Positions 11,766-24,510 of a DNA stretch of 64,000 nucleotides are shown here, piece after piece. The position numbers and the translations under genes are program-made. This stretch comes from Sorex araneus (taxonomy: Eukaryota; Chordata; Mammalia; Eulipotyphla; Soricidae). The stretch spans positions 82,493,126 through 82,557,125 of the forward strand of contig NC_073305.1 of the NCBI RefSeq assembly GCF_027595985.1. Direction: 5' to 3'. Under the pieces are notes generated by a model that had not been told where the DNA came from, ran no database searches, and saw nothing but the letters and a program-made list of their open reading frames with translations. Each line of letters starts with the position of its first letter. The stretch's first letter is position 1.

Positions 11766-12419
11766 CGCCATTACCTTTCTTTTATATTTTGATAGTTCAA
11801 AGCCCCAAACTTTAAGAAAATCACTCCCAAGGGATGGTAGGCTTATGAATCATTTTCTTTAAAATCCCACACATTAAAATAATGTATCTCCTTTCTCTAA
11901 ATAATTTAAATTCACCTATAAAAATAGCTTGAATCCAAATTTCTAAGGTAACAGATGTAGACAATTATACGTACTTGGGATACTTTTAGATTCCATTTTT
12001 ACTCTTTGTAAACTTATTATTGGTCCTACAAACATTTTAAATATAACTTTAGATTCAGCAAAGAGAAGGTCAAGCACTCAACTTTCTGGAAATATTTGCA
12101 GGATGGGTTTTCTTTCTTTTTTAAATTTTTTAATTTTATTTTCATCAAGTTAGGATGGGTGTTCTTGTAAAATACTTTCTTGAATTTAGACTGTGGGTCT
12201 TTAAAAGAGATGTTACCTCCTACCCTTGGAATCGTGGCAGAGCATAATGCTTTATGGGAAATGGGGAACTGCATATGTATATTTCCAGCTCCATCTAAGG
12301 TTGGTTCTCAGTACTATGGTTCCATCATTCGATCGGACGCACTTTCCAACCCTCACACAGTGTCTTAAAATGTTGGAATAGGAAGGTCGCTGGGGGGCAT
12401 GTAGACTCTTCTCCCATGT

Positions 12420-12690
12420 TATGTGATGAACTGTTTTAAGACATCCCTAACAGACAGCCACTTGGCCTCTTCTTGAATATTTCCAATGACCAGTGACCAG
12501 GAGCTTACTATTGCACAAGGCAGCCCATTCTCCGGTGGGTCTGCTCTCACTGTTACAATGTTATTCCTTATATTGAGACAAAACTGCCTCCCAGTAACCT
12601 CCACCCATTGGTCCTAGTTCTGACTCCTGGAGCAACACAGAACCAATCTACTAATCTACTCCCTCCTGTACTTGCCAGCCTTTCACCACA
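12420..12690 (-). mobile_element. CR1/L3-type ancient LINE relic
   Basis: Segments CCACCCATTGGTCCTAGTTC, CTTATATTGAGACAAAACTG and AAGGCAGCCCATTC match the widely conserved mammalian CR1/L3 3' region as I remember it, in antisense. Such relics predate eutherian radiation. Confidence 0.6.
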
Positions 12691-14173
12691 CTCGAATGTA
12701 AGTATAAAACACCTCACCGAGAACTTTAACCATAAATGCTTATCCCTATGCCTATGCAACTCCTATAGATATATGTGACTGCCCATACCAATGTCTTAGC
12801 CATTTTAAGGGATGAATAAGAGCTGAAAATATTGCGGCTACATGATTGTTACCCCTACCTGAATGGACTCAAGAAATTTGTATTTTATGATACAAAGGTA
12901 GATCGTCATAGTTTGGAAAGTGGAACTTACATGATTTCAGTTTGTCTTAGTAAGACATGTAAGCAATAGATTGTTATTCTTTCATTTTGTTGCTAAGTAC
13001 ACCGCCATCTAGAAAGGATACTTGAAGAAGTAAATCTAGGAATGAGAAGAATTAGACCTTCTGACTTCCCAAACCTCACGTGGCACTAAGTAGAGGCACG
13101 TTTTTAGTTGATGTGAAAGAAATCAATCATTCAGATTTTATTGAATATGTTCTGATATTTCTTCTCTGCTTGTACAAAATCAAGACATTAGGAGTGAGTC
13201 CCTTCTTGGACTCTTTTAGTAGGAGGTGATAAGTGGGGTGTGGAGGGAATTTCCTGTGCAGGCAGCAGACGTAGAGCAGGCTGACATGTCTTTGGTGGTT
13301 ATGTTGAATTTGGGGAACAACAACAACAATCAGTATTGCCTACAGCTTGTCTTAGAAAACAGCACTGTATCTTTCTCTTGAAGTTCTCTTTTGGTTAACG
13401 GAAACCAGCCCTGAATAGTGGAGCTCATTTTTGTTTTCCTGGAAATATGTTCACATAATTACTTTGGGAGAACATGAGACACTCCCTCTAGACTTTCCCT
13501 CTCCTGCGTTGGTTGTGCGAGTGTGATGCTGGTGTTAATAATGGCTGAAGAGTTAAAATCTGCTCTCCCTGAGCTGGCCCAGCCATGCTAGCAGCTAACA
13601 TCACACCAAACAGTCATGATCACGGCCCATCAACCCCACTTGACAAGTGCTTAGGAAAACAAAACAAGACAAGAGACACAGAGCCTCTTAGCAAGAAAGC
13701 TAGAACTGCGAGCAATATTGTATCTGTTCTCACCTCCCCCAAAGGACTTTACCTTGAATGACCCATGCACATATGTCCTAGGCTGGGTCCTTCTATTCTG
13801 TTGACATCTTGTGTTGATTAGAATGGCCAAGTCCCTTTCATTTGCTCTCCCAATTCTGTCCCTGGTCTGCAGGATCCCCTCATCTCTTTACTGTCACCTT
13901 TCCCTAGCTTTTGTCACTTTCCCCTCCCCAGGCTCCCATGTGCCTAAAGAAAACGTTTCCTGTGAATTCACTCTCCATGTTACTTTCTTAGAAAAAAGGG
14001 TCCATGCTCTGGAACTTTCTCCCTTTATTCCACTCTCCCTCAGACTTCAGTTATCTTGCCTTTTCTCCCAGAATCCAATGGAATAACTCTGTGGATGTGG
14101 AATTTGACATATCAAGGGGAGGTATTCGGGTGTAGGCAGATTACATCCTGGTAATGCTTTTCTTCACCTCCAG

Positions 14174-14508
14174 GGGTTTGGCTGAAAAGAAAGCACGCCT
14201 ACATCTGCCTGGTAGTCATCTGGGCCTATGCTTCCTTCTGGACCACCATGCCTTTGGTAGGTCTGGGGGACTACGCACCTGAGCCCTTTGGAACCTCCTG
14301 CACTCTGGACTGGTGGCTGGCCCAGGCCTCAGTAGGGGGCCAGATTTTCATCCTGAACATCCTCTTCTTCTGCCTCTTGCTGCCAACGGCTGTGATCGTA
14401 TTCTCCTATGTGAAGATCATTGCCAAGGTTAAGTCCTCCTCCAAAGAAGTAGCTCATTTCGACAGTCGGATTCATAGCAGCCACGTGCTGGAAATGAAAC
14501 TGACCAAG
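14174..14508 (+). CDS. OPN5: OPN5 exon 4 (residues 141-252)
   Basis: This is the largest exon, with acceptor TTCACCTCCAG and donor CAAG|GTAACT; it starts in phase 1 and ends in phase 0. It encodes helix 4, the second extracellular loop, helix 5 and the third cytoplasmic loop up to Lys252. Cys183 completes the disulfide with C106, and Glu177, six residues before it, corresponds to rhodopsin Glu181. W187-W188 and the helix-5 proline (P211) are intact. The cytoplasmic loop is rich in Lys and Ser. Compared with human OPN5 as I remember it, V153, V154, A175 and I199 are conservative changes. An old L1-3'-end-like relic begins almost directly after the donor. Confidence 0.96.
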
Positions 14509-14514
14509 GTAACT

Positions 14515-14612
14515 GCAGTATTATTAGCTTATAGTGGGGTGTATGGATCAATTAAACATCTTATGCTGTATACCTGAAACTAATTATAAAGTTCTATACC
14601 TCAGTGTAAAAT
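14515..14612 (+). mobile_element. old L1 3'-end relic
   Basis: ATGCTGTATACCTGAAACTA followed by a TATACCTCAG and A-rich end resembles the 3' ends of older mammalian L1 copies. It starts a few bases after the exon 4 donor. Confidence 0.4.
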
Positions 14613-15864
14613 AATGAGGAAATGTGCTTGTCACAAAGTGGTAGGAGATTGCTTCGAGAATTCTTATTATTACTTTAACTGTATTTTACTTCTTCAGGTA
14701 TTTCTGCATTATAAAAGCCTGCACACAGTACCATGAACACTCTTACTGCTCCTTTAATGAGGGAGATGATGAGGGTGACAGGAAGATAAAGACAGAAGCA
14801 AAGATCAATTTTTCCAAATACGACTATGGCATATAATTGGCACTTCTCATTCATTTATCTAGTTCTTGTAGATCACCATTAGTATCTCAGGCCTATACTT
14901 AGTATCTGGGTTTCTCTTCTATTCCATTATTTCTCCTAGAACACCTTCCCAAACCCTCTTGGCTATCAGAGCACTTGGAACTGTCTTTTACCAAATGGTG
15001 CTAGTCACTCTTTGCTATAGAAAACAAGTGCTTAATTTCTTGTTGTTTTCAATCTTTTCCCAGCCACAAGCTCCCTGTCCCCTCACCACCCTGCCTCATT
15101 CCTGCTAATACTTAATCAGTATGACTAGAATAATCATGGTCGGTTGTTGAATATGATCTATACTTTAATATAACTACTTGGATGAGTGCTAAGCAGTCCC
15201 TCCTGACTTGAGTGCTTTGGTTTGTTTTGTATCTGAGGAGACATTTATTTTCCTTTGTTCTTCCACATTGATTATGAAGCCTTTCTAAACCTCCTAGGTA
15301 GCCATTTCTCAAATACTCTCCTCTTTTATGGCTTATAGGATGTTATTTTTCATTGTGGGTTCCAATTCAGAGATATTCACCAATATGGACTCTTAGGACA
15401 GTTTGTGGGAAACTGAACTGTATTGCTTTCTTAAAAATCCAAATAATTAACTCCATTTTTCTGTTCATTCTAGTTGTTCATAGCTTAAATGTCACATCCC
15501 AGGGAAACATGCCCATATTACATTCAAGTCCCTATATGATAATATTCCATTGCTATCTTTTTTTATATTTCTTTAAACTCATCATGAATTAGAATTCATC
15601 ATCAGTGAAATACTTACTCTTGTGTATGCCAGTGACATACTTATTTTTGTTCAATGTTCATCTTCATAAGGTCCATGAGGTTAAGCACTGTATCTTTTTC
15701 TTCACTTAGTGTCCCCAGGACTAGCACAATTCCTTTATCTTTCTAATTTTTATCAAGGCACTAAGTTTTACAATGCTATTAATGATAGTTTCAGGCATGT
15801 AATGTTCAAACACCACACCCTACCCCACTACCCACTTCTCTTCACCATGTCCCAAGGTCCCCTG

Positions 15865-15922
15865 CCATTCACCTCTCTACTTGTACCTCTTGACCATTCA
15901 CCTCTCTACTCGTACCTCTTGA
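15865..15922 (+). repeat. 29-bp tandem duplication
   Basis: Two copies of CCATTCACCTCTCTACTNGT plus nine more bases, with one mismatch, at 15865 and 15894. Confidence 0.8.
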
Positions 15923-17339
15923 TGATCTTAGTTCTGTAGTCTGACTATTGTCCATACAACACAAGGTTCTGCATGGGTTCTTGGAAACTTTAACTTCAAG
16001 CAAAACAGTGCATAATGAACGCATGTCCTCACATAATATTTTTTTGTTTGTTGGCCAGGATGTATTTTTTCTCTCATCGATGCCAAACAAAATTATTATC
16101 TGAGGATCTGTTACATATTTGTTGATGGAAAGAATTTGAAACTGGGGACAGCCTCTGAGAATTCTTACTAAGATTTGTTATTTATTTTTGCTGCTTGTGG
16201 CTGAACTCCTTTCTGCATCCGGAATTTCTGTTTTAAGGAATTTCCAACATTTTGTGTCTTGCAAGGGAGTTCTGTGGGGGAGAAACAATGTGACTGTGCA
16301 AAGACCAACTTTTAATTTAGAAGATACCTAAAGGATCATTTATTCTCCAAAATTCCCTTTGCAGCTGGACTTTAGCTAGGTACCAGCTCTATCCGCCTGT
16401 CTGAAGAAGTAGTGACATCAAGTGAAGGAATAGAGAGCTCTCTTCAGAGAAAATGGCTCTAAAAGCAGCGGTTTCTGCATCAGAGCCAGTTCAGGTCACA
16501 GCAGCCTGGGAGTATAATTTTGGTCGTCAGGTCTAAATCTAGCATCTTCAGTGATGCTTTAGTAACTAACACATTCTGCATAAGTTAGTCAAAGTCAATT
16601 TCTGTGGCTTTATAACTCAGTATCTGACTTGCTTATTCTGGGCAAGAAATCAGCTTCACTGGATTTTTTATTTCACCTCAGTGAAGGGAAGAACTAAATG
16701 ATCTAACTTATTTTCTAAATTTCCAGGAGTCAATGAAAATGGCTAGATTGGTTGGATTGTTTAAAGGTCTTTGGGAATACCTTCTGAATAGATGAATCCC
16801 TACCACAAAGTCTTGGTTCACCTGTAATGAATGGTAAAGTCTCCTTTGTTTTATTTTTAATTGTATACTTACACACCATTTCCTGATCTTTGAAGAGGAA
16901 ATGATATATAAGTATACAATATTATACTAACTGGGGACTCTTGGGGTCAGTTTTTGATCAAAACACCAAAGTACATCGGTGTAGATGTAGAGAGTGGTGT
17001 GACCTCATGTACACCATCTCCTTTCAATCATAGCATTTGCTTGTTTAGAATAGTTGTATTTTAAGATTTGAAAAAAAAATGCAATAGGGAAGTGCAAAAT
17101 TCTTCTTTTACTTTTGAAAAAAAGCATGTTAGTATTTTCTACTAAGATCATAATCAGGGTAGAATACAGCAGACTTCAAATTTTTTATTTGTAAGTGTTT
17201 GAAAGAGGGTCTGGGGCAGTTGGCTTTAGCTGTCATTCTGTCAACGAAATGGAAGAAAATCAAATCACACGTGCTTAGAGCTGACATATGACTAAATATT
17301 TTGAAAGTTACCAAAGCTTATTATACCTTATTATTATTG

Positions 17340-17480
17340 TTTGTGTTTTGGGCCACAATTAGCGGAACTAAGGGCTAACTCCTAACTCGATGCTCAGGGA
17401 TCATTCCTAGTGGGGTTGGGGGTCATCTATGGTGCTGAGGACTGAACCTGAGTGGACTGAGTATAAGGCAAATGCCCCCC
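17340..17480 (-). mobile_element. old SINE copy
   Basis: Minus-strand short form (GATGCTCAGGGATCATTCCT, GGCAAATGCC), diverged and ending in a C-run. Confidence 0.65.
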
Positions 17481-18020
17481 CCCCCCATTTTAATATATGT
17501 GAGGGCATTGGAGATAGTTCATAGTTGTTCAATTCCCCACCTTCCCTCTTGCTATTGGTAGTACCACTAAATAAGAGGCTTCCTATGTGGAGGCAGGAAG
17601 AATATGGAGGATTGAAGTTGCATAATTGAAGTTTATTGTTACATTGCTTCATTTTAATATATATGTATACATACTTATCTAGTGATCTATTTGTTTGGTT
17701 TGTTTTTTTGGTTTTTAGTTTGGTTTTTTTTTTTTACCTGAAATCCCAGTTTTCCCAATACTACTTAGTGGAAGAGTTGGCTTTTTTTTCTTTTCCATCC
17801 TATGATCTTGACATCCCTTCCTTAGATTAGATGTTTAAGTGTGTGTTTATTTCTGGTCTCTAAATTTTGTTGCATTGGTTTCTATGCCTGTTTTGGGTTC
17901 CAAATTCACTTGATTTTAATAGCTATTTCTTCATAATGCATGTAAAGTCAAGGAATGCTTTCATTTTTCTTCTTTTCCCTTAGAATTTCTTTGGGTAATG
18001 AAGGTGTTTTTTGTTATTGT

Positions 18021-18172
18021 TTTTTTTTTTTTCTTTTTGGGTCACACAGGGGTCAATCCTGGGTCTGCACTCAGGAATTACCCCTGGCGGTGCCCTGGGA
18101 TGCTGGGAATCTAACCCGGGTCGGCCTTGTGCAAGGCAAATGCCTTACCCACTGCGCTATTACTCCAGCCCC
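18021..18172 (-). mobile_element. SOR-type SINE, short form, with TSD
   Basis: Well-preserved minus-strand copy lacking the block around the CATATGGTCC motif. AATGAAGGT flanks it at 17998-18006 and directly after 18172. Confidence 0.9.
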
Positions 18173-21100
18173 AATGAAGGTTTTTTTTTAGCTCTATAAA
18201 AGTTTTAGAATTATTTGGTCTATTTCCTTGAAACATGATGCTGGTGCTTTGATAATGATTGTATTGAATCTGTAGATTGCTTTGGTAATTTGATAGTCTC
18301 TGCCTCTTCTCTTAAGCCTCAATTTACACATCAATTCTATGCCTTTTTCTCATTTCTTTTATTATTCAAAGTAGTATGCAGCTTCAAGTAAGTTCAAAAT
18401 CTTCCCCTTATCTGGGCACTGAAGCTTGTGGAAGGGAGTAAAATGCTCTTTTGGGGTTTTGCTTGTTTGAAGTAAAATAGTTTTATTAAAAGAAATGAGG
18501 AAAAATAAATGCTTCCGAGAGACAACAGGATTCCCCAGAGAGACTATAGTGTCATGAATAGCTTGGGGGTAAGGATTTACTTTATAGGCATGTTCCATTT
18601 TGCCTATGTCTAGGCTCTTTGTATAGGCTGAGACTTTGCTAAGGTGTTATCAAGGAAAATGATGGAGGAGTTTTGTTGGTCTGGGAATAGTGGTTCTTAG
18701 TGAATTAGAAGTTCTTTTCCTCTATAACTTCCCCCATCTCTCGACTCCAAGAGAGGACTGGGCCTGCTTCATTTGGAACCATTGTTGGAACAATTTTTAG
18801 ATACTGGGCCCAAAGACCCTTATATAATATAAAACATTTACTCATAATCCCTGTTTTCTATTATTAATTTAGTTAACTATTTTGGTGGAATCGATAAGAA
18901 TGCAGACTCTTTTGCTTTTGTAACACTAATGCCAACTTGAACTGTAGCTGGAATATACTGATATTCCTGGGTCCTATGCAGAAAGATATATTTAAAATGA
19001 ACTGGGCTGCAGATGTGTGATTCTTTTGTAGATGCTAAACATGTATTCTGTGAATGTCCTCCCACAAAAATGTCTAATTTAAGAATTTAAAGTTCCACTG
19101 TTTTTCCAGTTAACCGGAAGACAGTGATAAAAGTGAAGCAATTTAAAAACAAACAACGTAAGAAATGTTTATGGATAAAGAAATGTTTTAGACTTGATTT
19201 AAGGTTATCTGAGGCAGAAATATTCAAAAACAGAAGAAGCGAAGAAATCTAGAAGCACATTGGGGAAAGATGAAATACATTCCAAATTGAGTAGGAAGTG
19301 CTGGGAAAACTAAGTGTAACTCAAAGTTTTTAAAAGTTTTGTCTAGCATGTTTTAGCTTTAATATTTAATATATTAATGTTTAATATGTTGTGGAGTATA
19401 TATTTTACATAAAATGCTATAGAAAATGTTTCATATACTAATGTTGTATACATTTCAAAAATGTAAGTAACATGCTTAGTGCCTCTTAGACTTAGGGTTT
19501 TATTGTTATTTTGAACTTGATTTCAAGTCGTTCCATTTAAAGTATTTAACTTTATTCTAATCTCAGTAAAACCACAATGATTCATTTGCTAGGTATTTAA
19601 ACCCTGGTTTACTTAATTCTCCTATGTCCTTCTTAAAAGGATACCATAATGCAAATGTTTTAAGTCCTCCTTCCTGTACCCCCTTGCACACTCCCATTAA
19701 AGTAAAAGAATTGTAAGATGTAGAAAATATTATGGACTAAGTGCTAATCTATTTTTTGTCAATGACTTTGGCAGCAACACAGAAAACAGCTTTTGAGATA
19801 CTGTGAAATCATCATATGACTCACCAAAGGAGAAAGGATGCAGCTATGTTAAGTTCCCAGACATCTGCTAAAGCAAGTTTTATTTATATAGTTATTGTTT
19901 ATTTGGGGATTTAGAAAAGAAAAAAAAAAGGGATGCTCCCAGTGAGCTTGGAGGTAGTCATTGCATTTACAAATGAAAGTCACAGAAACCAAACCAAATA
20001 CTAGCTTTCCTGGGTAAGCTTCTGCAGGAAGATGAAAAACCGGAGAGGTGGGGGAATTAGGCTTTATTTATGACTGTGAAGCAAGTATCAGCTGGTTCAG
20101 GATTTGAACACAAGGCTTCAGTGCTCTAGCACAGGGTTTATGATATGCCGGAGGTCTGGGTTCACTCAATTCATCTCTTGGGGACTTAGAATCACAAAAT
20201 ACAAAGTGGGGACTGTGAGATGCTTCTGGGCTACAGTTCATTTTTAGAGATGAACCTTGACATTTGGGGCTGTACGTTTGGAACCTGAGACTTTAGAGTG
20301 GATTTTCTATACTTCTTTCTTGACCTACCTCACAACTGTGAGGCTCCCAGGGTAAACACACCCTATTGAGGGGTGGTTATAAAAATCATGTGGGGGTATA
20401 AAGCCGTTCTCTTACCTTTGATAGTGCTGTTTCCATGAGACCATAGTGAAATATACAGGTGCATAAATGACCGTGTTATGAATAAAAAGATTTCCAATTA
20501 AATGACTCAAATACAAAAGCATACACAACTCTCATTGCCTCCAAGACACATAAACACAACTCAAACATCTTTTGAAGTTTTAGGAACAAAAAAGTACAAA
20601 AAAAGTCAATTCTGTTCTGCTGTAGTCAGAGGTATAACATTTTCTGCTTAGTCTGGGTCTTATGATACCTCCCATGCCAACACCATAAAACCTCTTGTAA
20701 GAAACACTGGCAAAACTAAGTTAGAAACTATAGTGGGAAAAGAAAAATAAATACAAACAAACAAAAAAACAGGCATTCATTACACAGAGAATTAATCTGA
20801 TTGTAGTTTTATTGTTTATCTTACAGAACAAATACTCTAGTGTAAGTATATTGACAGTGAACTTAGTTCAACTTCTCTTAACTAGGACATAAGATAGCTC
20901 AAATTTAAATAAAGCCTAAAGCATGGATTTTTATTTGCCAGTGACAATACTCTAATTAAGACCCCTTTTATTTCTCAGACTGTTGCCTAAACCTGCTAAT
21001 AAGCTGGCTGGGTATGCATCGTCTTTGTTCATTGATTTATCTGCCTTTCAATGAATACATTCATTAAAACCATTTTTTTATTGAATGATTGAACAATATC

Positions 21101-22242
21101 CTTCTGCCTTCTATTTCTTTCTACTGTATTTGATTTTGCATGAGAACTTCCTAAGCACAGCACTCATGCTCAACAGTCTCTGAATACCTCAAAGCAGATG
21201 AAATTAAATGCAAGCCCACTAATATGTTAACCAAACCCTGAGTACTCTGTTGTTTTCTTTCTTTCCACCACAACTTCCTTGGTTGTTTTTTCATAGGACA
21301 AAATGAATTGTTCCCTAGTTCTCAAACAAGCCTCACACATACTTGTCTACACTGTTGCTCATGCTGGTCTTCACTACTGTTCTTTTATTTACTTACCAAT
21401 ATGTGTTTAAATACCACATTCTCCATGAAACTGTTCTTAATTTTCCCCTATAGGATGTAATATTGTCCTCCTCTGAGCTGGCACTTAAATCCTATTCTGC
21501 CTTGTACTGTAGTTATTTCTATTCTAAGGCGACACCAGCCAGGAACTAAGGTATGTGCAATGGTGCCTTCATGCACTTGGGATAATGTCCTGCACAAAAG
21601 ACTATTAAGAAGGGTTTCTTGAATTAAAGGGAGATGACTTGTAGGGATGGATATTCACAGGGAGTTCATTAGGATGGTATTACTAAAGAAACTGAATTTC
21701 AGATTATGAGAACCCAATAAAGTTACTTTAAATTCTTTGGGCCAAAAGTTGAGAGACCCTTAATTTTAAATTTGTGAGAAGAAATTTCTTCCTGGGAAAC
21801 TTGTTTTATAAAACTTTTGTTGGTTAAAGCTTGATGATTCTATTTTACTTTCTGCTTTGAACATTTCCACTCAAACTTGAGAACAACTAGAGCCCAAAGA
21901 AATTATGCTTAATAAAAATACCTAAACAAAATTTACATTAGAATTTCAAATAAGGGCACACTTTTTCTGGGGCAAATATGGCTGATTTAAAATTTCATCA
22001 AAGTGGATTCATTTTCCATTGATTTTTTAAGGGGATATAAGTTGAGAAGGATGAAAATGTCATGAACAGTAAAGTTTTTAAAGCATGGTTTCTTCCTTAG
22101 TGTAACTCTTGATAATTTGCATAGAGTTAAACATCAGGGTTTTGGGTATTCAGATTTTAGAGTGATGAATGAATAGGAAGTGGTAAATGGGATAAAGAAT
22201 TGTAATAACTTATTCTGGTTGACTGTCTCAGAAGTCCATATG

Positions 22243-22383
22243 AAATGATTCCTACAGGCAAGATAAATGGAAAGATAAGAGCCATTCTTGACTGTAAGTA
22301 GGATACCTGCTCTTCCCCATTTCTGTCATTTCCACCAGGTCTCTTGATTCTATTCTCTGCTGCTTTACCTCGCCAGGTGGCAA
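22243..22383 (+). repeat. source copy of duplicated intron 4/exon 5 junction
   Basis: This segment, ending seven bases into exon 5, recurs in degraded form at 24846-24984. Shared stretches include AATGGAAAGATAAG, ATACCTGCTCTTCC and CTACCAGGTCTCTT-like sequence. Confidence 0.85.
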
Positions 22384-22618
22384 TGTTGATTTGTGCTGGC
22401 TTCCTGATTGCCTGGATTCCCTACGCAGTGGTCTCTGTCTGGTCAGCTTTTGGGAGGCCCAACTCCATCCCCATTCAACTCTCTGTGGTGCCAACCCTCC
22501 TTGCAAAGTCAGCAGCAATGTACAATCCAATCATTTACCAGGTCATCGATTACAGATTTGCCTGTTGTCAATCTGGTGGTCTGAGGGCAACCAAGAAGAA
22601 ATCTTTGGACGACTTCAG
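22377..22618 (+). CDS. OPN5: OPN5 exon 5 (residues 253-333) with retinal lysine
   Basis: It encodes helix 6 (with the WIPYAVVSVW core), helix 7 and the start of the C-terminal tail. Lys296 (codon 22506-22508) in the LLAKSAAMYN segment is the retinal attachment site, and NPIIY (302-306) closes helix 7. Cys315-Cys316 could be palmitoylated, and the basic KKK (325-327) follows. The acceptor is CTCGCCAG|GTGG and the donor TCAG|GTAACA; the exon enters in phase 0 and ends in phase 2, splitting Arg333. An AG at 22337-22338 is a possible competitor, but its use would hit a stop within three codons. A decayed second copy of this intron/exon junction lies at 24846-24984. Confidence 0.96.
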
Positions 22619-22732
22619 GTAACATTTCAGAAGTTGTTAATAAACAATATAGATTCATTTTATTTAAAAATCTGTAGGGCTCAATTTAGCTAATATGCTG
22701 TCTTCCTAGCTAGGCTAGCGCAGACTTTATTA

Positions 22733-22826
22733 TAGCACTATCTTCCCATTGCTCATCAAATTGCTCGAGCGGGCACCAGTAACATCTCCGTTGACAACAC
22801 GTCTCACAATGGAGACATTACAAGGC
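22733..22826 (-). mobile_element. SINE tail fragment with internal inversion
   Basis: Minus-strand long-form tail (CATTGCTCATC, GCTCGAGCGGGCACCAGTAA) followed by CATCTCCGTTGACAAC and then ACGTCTCACAATGGAGACAT, the same segment in the opposite sense. GCTTTATTATA-like sequence flanks both sides. Confidence 0.7.
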
Positions 22827-22878
22827 TTTATTATATGTTCATAAAAAGTACTAAAAGCCAATAATTAGATAGGTTGGG

Positions 22879-24063
22879 TGTAAAAAACTTCTGCCAGGAG
22901 GCGACAGGGGGAAAGCCCCAGCGGCTCTCTCCGTGGGCCACCCCCGGGTTGGCCTCCCCTCCCTCCCCCGTATCCTCCCCCCCCCCCCCGCCCCCGTTCT
23001 GGGGATCAGTCCCAGGCCACTCGCCCAGCTGGAGCGGTCTGGCCCATGGCGCAGACGAAAGAGGAAACGAGGGCCAGGCCGGTTGGTTGATCAGTTGCTA
23101 TTTATTCCATTCTCTCCACGCTCCTGTTCCAGTCTCTCTGAGCTCCCCATTTCTCCTCTCTCCTCTCTCTCTCCCAGCAGTCTTCCTTCCTCACTCCTCA
23201 CTCCTCATTCCCGCTCTCAGGATTCTCCTCTTCACTAGTCTCTCCCTACTTGTCTCTCTCCACCTTGCCCTCTGGGCTACACACAATCTGGTAGCAAAAT
23301 CAACATAAGAAAGCCCTTCCTGAGGGCCCACCAGGTTCAAAGGAAACACCACCTAGGGGCATTCCAAAGCCCTTCCTGAGGGCACCCAGGCAAAATATCT
23401 CTTAAGGTATTTTTCTCTTTTCCTCAGTCCAAAAACTCCATTAACATCTTAATACTAGTTATTTTTGTATGGACACAGTAAGAGATACATTGAGGCTTAT
23501 AGGGTAGCTCTCCTGGCAATATCTTGCAACAGACTCAGACTACAGTGCTCAGGTCAGATTAATCATTCCTAACCCTAACAGGGTCCAAACTATTTATTAC
23601 TTTTTGGATCATGACAGCATTTGTCCATGACCAAGCTCTTAACTTATAGTTAAGCATTAGGCACTTTGGCCAGGCCCATCTCAATGCCAGGGTAGCACAC
23701 AACTCACCGCTTGCCCTGAGTTCGTCCCGTGTCTCATCGGGACCCTGCTTTTGGGGGTGCTAGGAAGTAAGGGCAGCTGAGGCTTATGATGAGAGAGAAC
23801 AGATGCTCAGGAGGAAAATATCATGTAGAGTCAAATGACTCCCAGGTTACAAAGCATAGCATTTGCTACAATGTTCATGTGCCCATACAAAAAAGACATG
23901 GCTCAGAATAAACTATGCAAGCGACTCAAGGAGAAGAGAAAAACAATGTTTACAAGTCAGCAGAACACAAAGAAAGAAGTTACAAATAAATACAGAGGAA
24001 TGGGAGCACTGTGATGGGAGTAACCCAATAAACCTAAACTGCCTGAGGCAATGTTATCCTACA
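22879..24063 (-). mobile_element. solo LTR of an endogenous retrovirus
   Basis: A 1185-bp element with TGTA...TACA ends and the perfect 6-bp duplication GTTGGG at 22873-22878 and 24064-24069. No internal retroviral genes are present, so it is a solo LTR. The minus strand carries an AATAAA near 23100 about 230 bp before the end, a reasonable polyadenylation signal, followed by a C-rich U5-like part when read on the plus strand; this favours minus orientation, antisense to OPN5. A perfect 18-bp direct repeat sits at 23310-23327 and 23366-23383. The 6-bp duplication suggests a class II (ERVK-like) origin. The open frames at 22874-23308 and 23863-24120 are not genes. Confidence 0.75.
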
Positions 24064-24339
24064 GTTGGGGTTGGATACATGGGTAGACAGTGGGAAAATG
24101 TCCCCAGTCCCCAATTTTAGAGTGAATGGAATACGGAGGTATGCACATTCGAGCAGCTGTTATTCATCACTTTTCCTTATCTGGAACCAAATTCCCTCTG
24201 AATATCAGTCTTCTTGCTAATATTCCAAAATTAAATTCATAAACAAAAAATGTATCTGTTTGGGGACATTTATGTCATTGGCTAAGAGGTGAAAAGTAAG
24301 CAGGGAGATAACATTTTACTCTCTTCTAGGTTCTTTATT

Positions 24340-24510
24340 ATTAAGAGTCTCGCATTAACTTTTTATTTGTCATCTAAGGAAACTGAGATTCAAGTTAGGT
24401 TAAGATTCTGGAAGCTGTCCAGGTTTTCACAGTGAAGTAGTAGAGTAGGAATTTAAATTTAGATCTGTTGAATTTTAAAACTCATGCTCTTTCAAGCTAT
24501 TTCTGATACC
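24340..24510 (-). mobile_element. MIR
   Basis: GGAAACTGAGATTCAAGTTA, the CACAGTGAAGTAGTAGAG region and ACTCATGCTCTTTCAAG match the reverse complement of the MIR core. Confidence 0.65.

Larger units (their letters stand above)
10218..14173 (+). other. OPN5 intron 3
   Basis: About 4 kb with two SINEs (11402, 11608) and a CR1/L3 relic (12420-12690). I see nothing else. Confidence 0.85.
14509..22376 (+). other. OPN5 intron 4
   Basis: About 7.9 kb, the most repeat-poor part of the gene. It holds an L1 relic next to exon 4, SINEs at 17340 and 18021, a 29-bp tandem duplication at 15865-15922 and a 12-bp inverted repeat at 16860/16909. The stretch 18.2-22.2 kb shows no recognisable element. Confidence 0.85.

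Noticed and set aside
22344..22376. Upstream extension of exon 5 frame
   Set aside because: The frame is open but the conserved protein begins at the CCAG at 22373-22376; the upstream acceptor puts a stop in frame.
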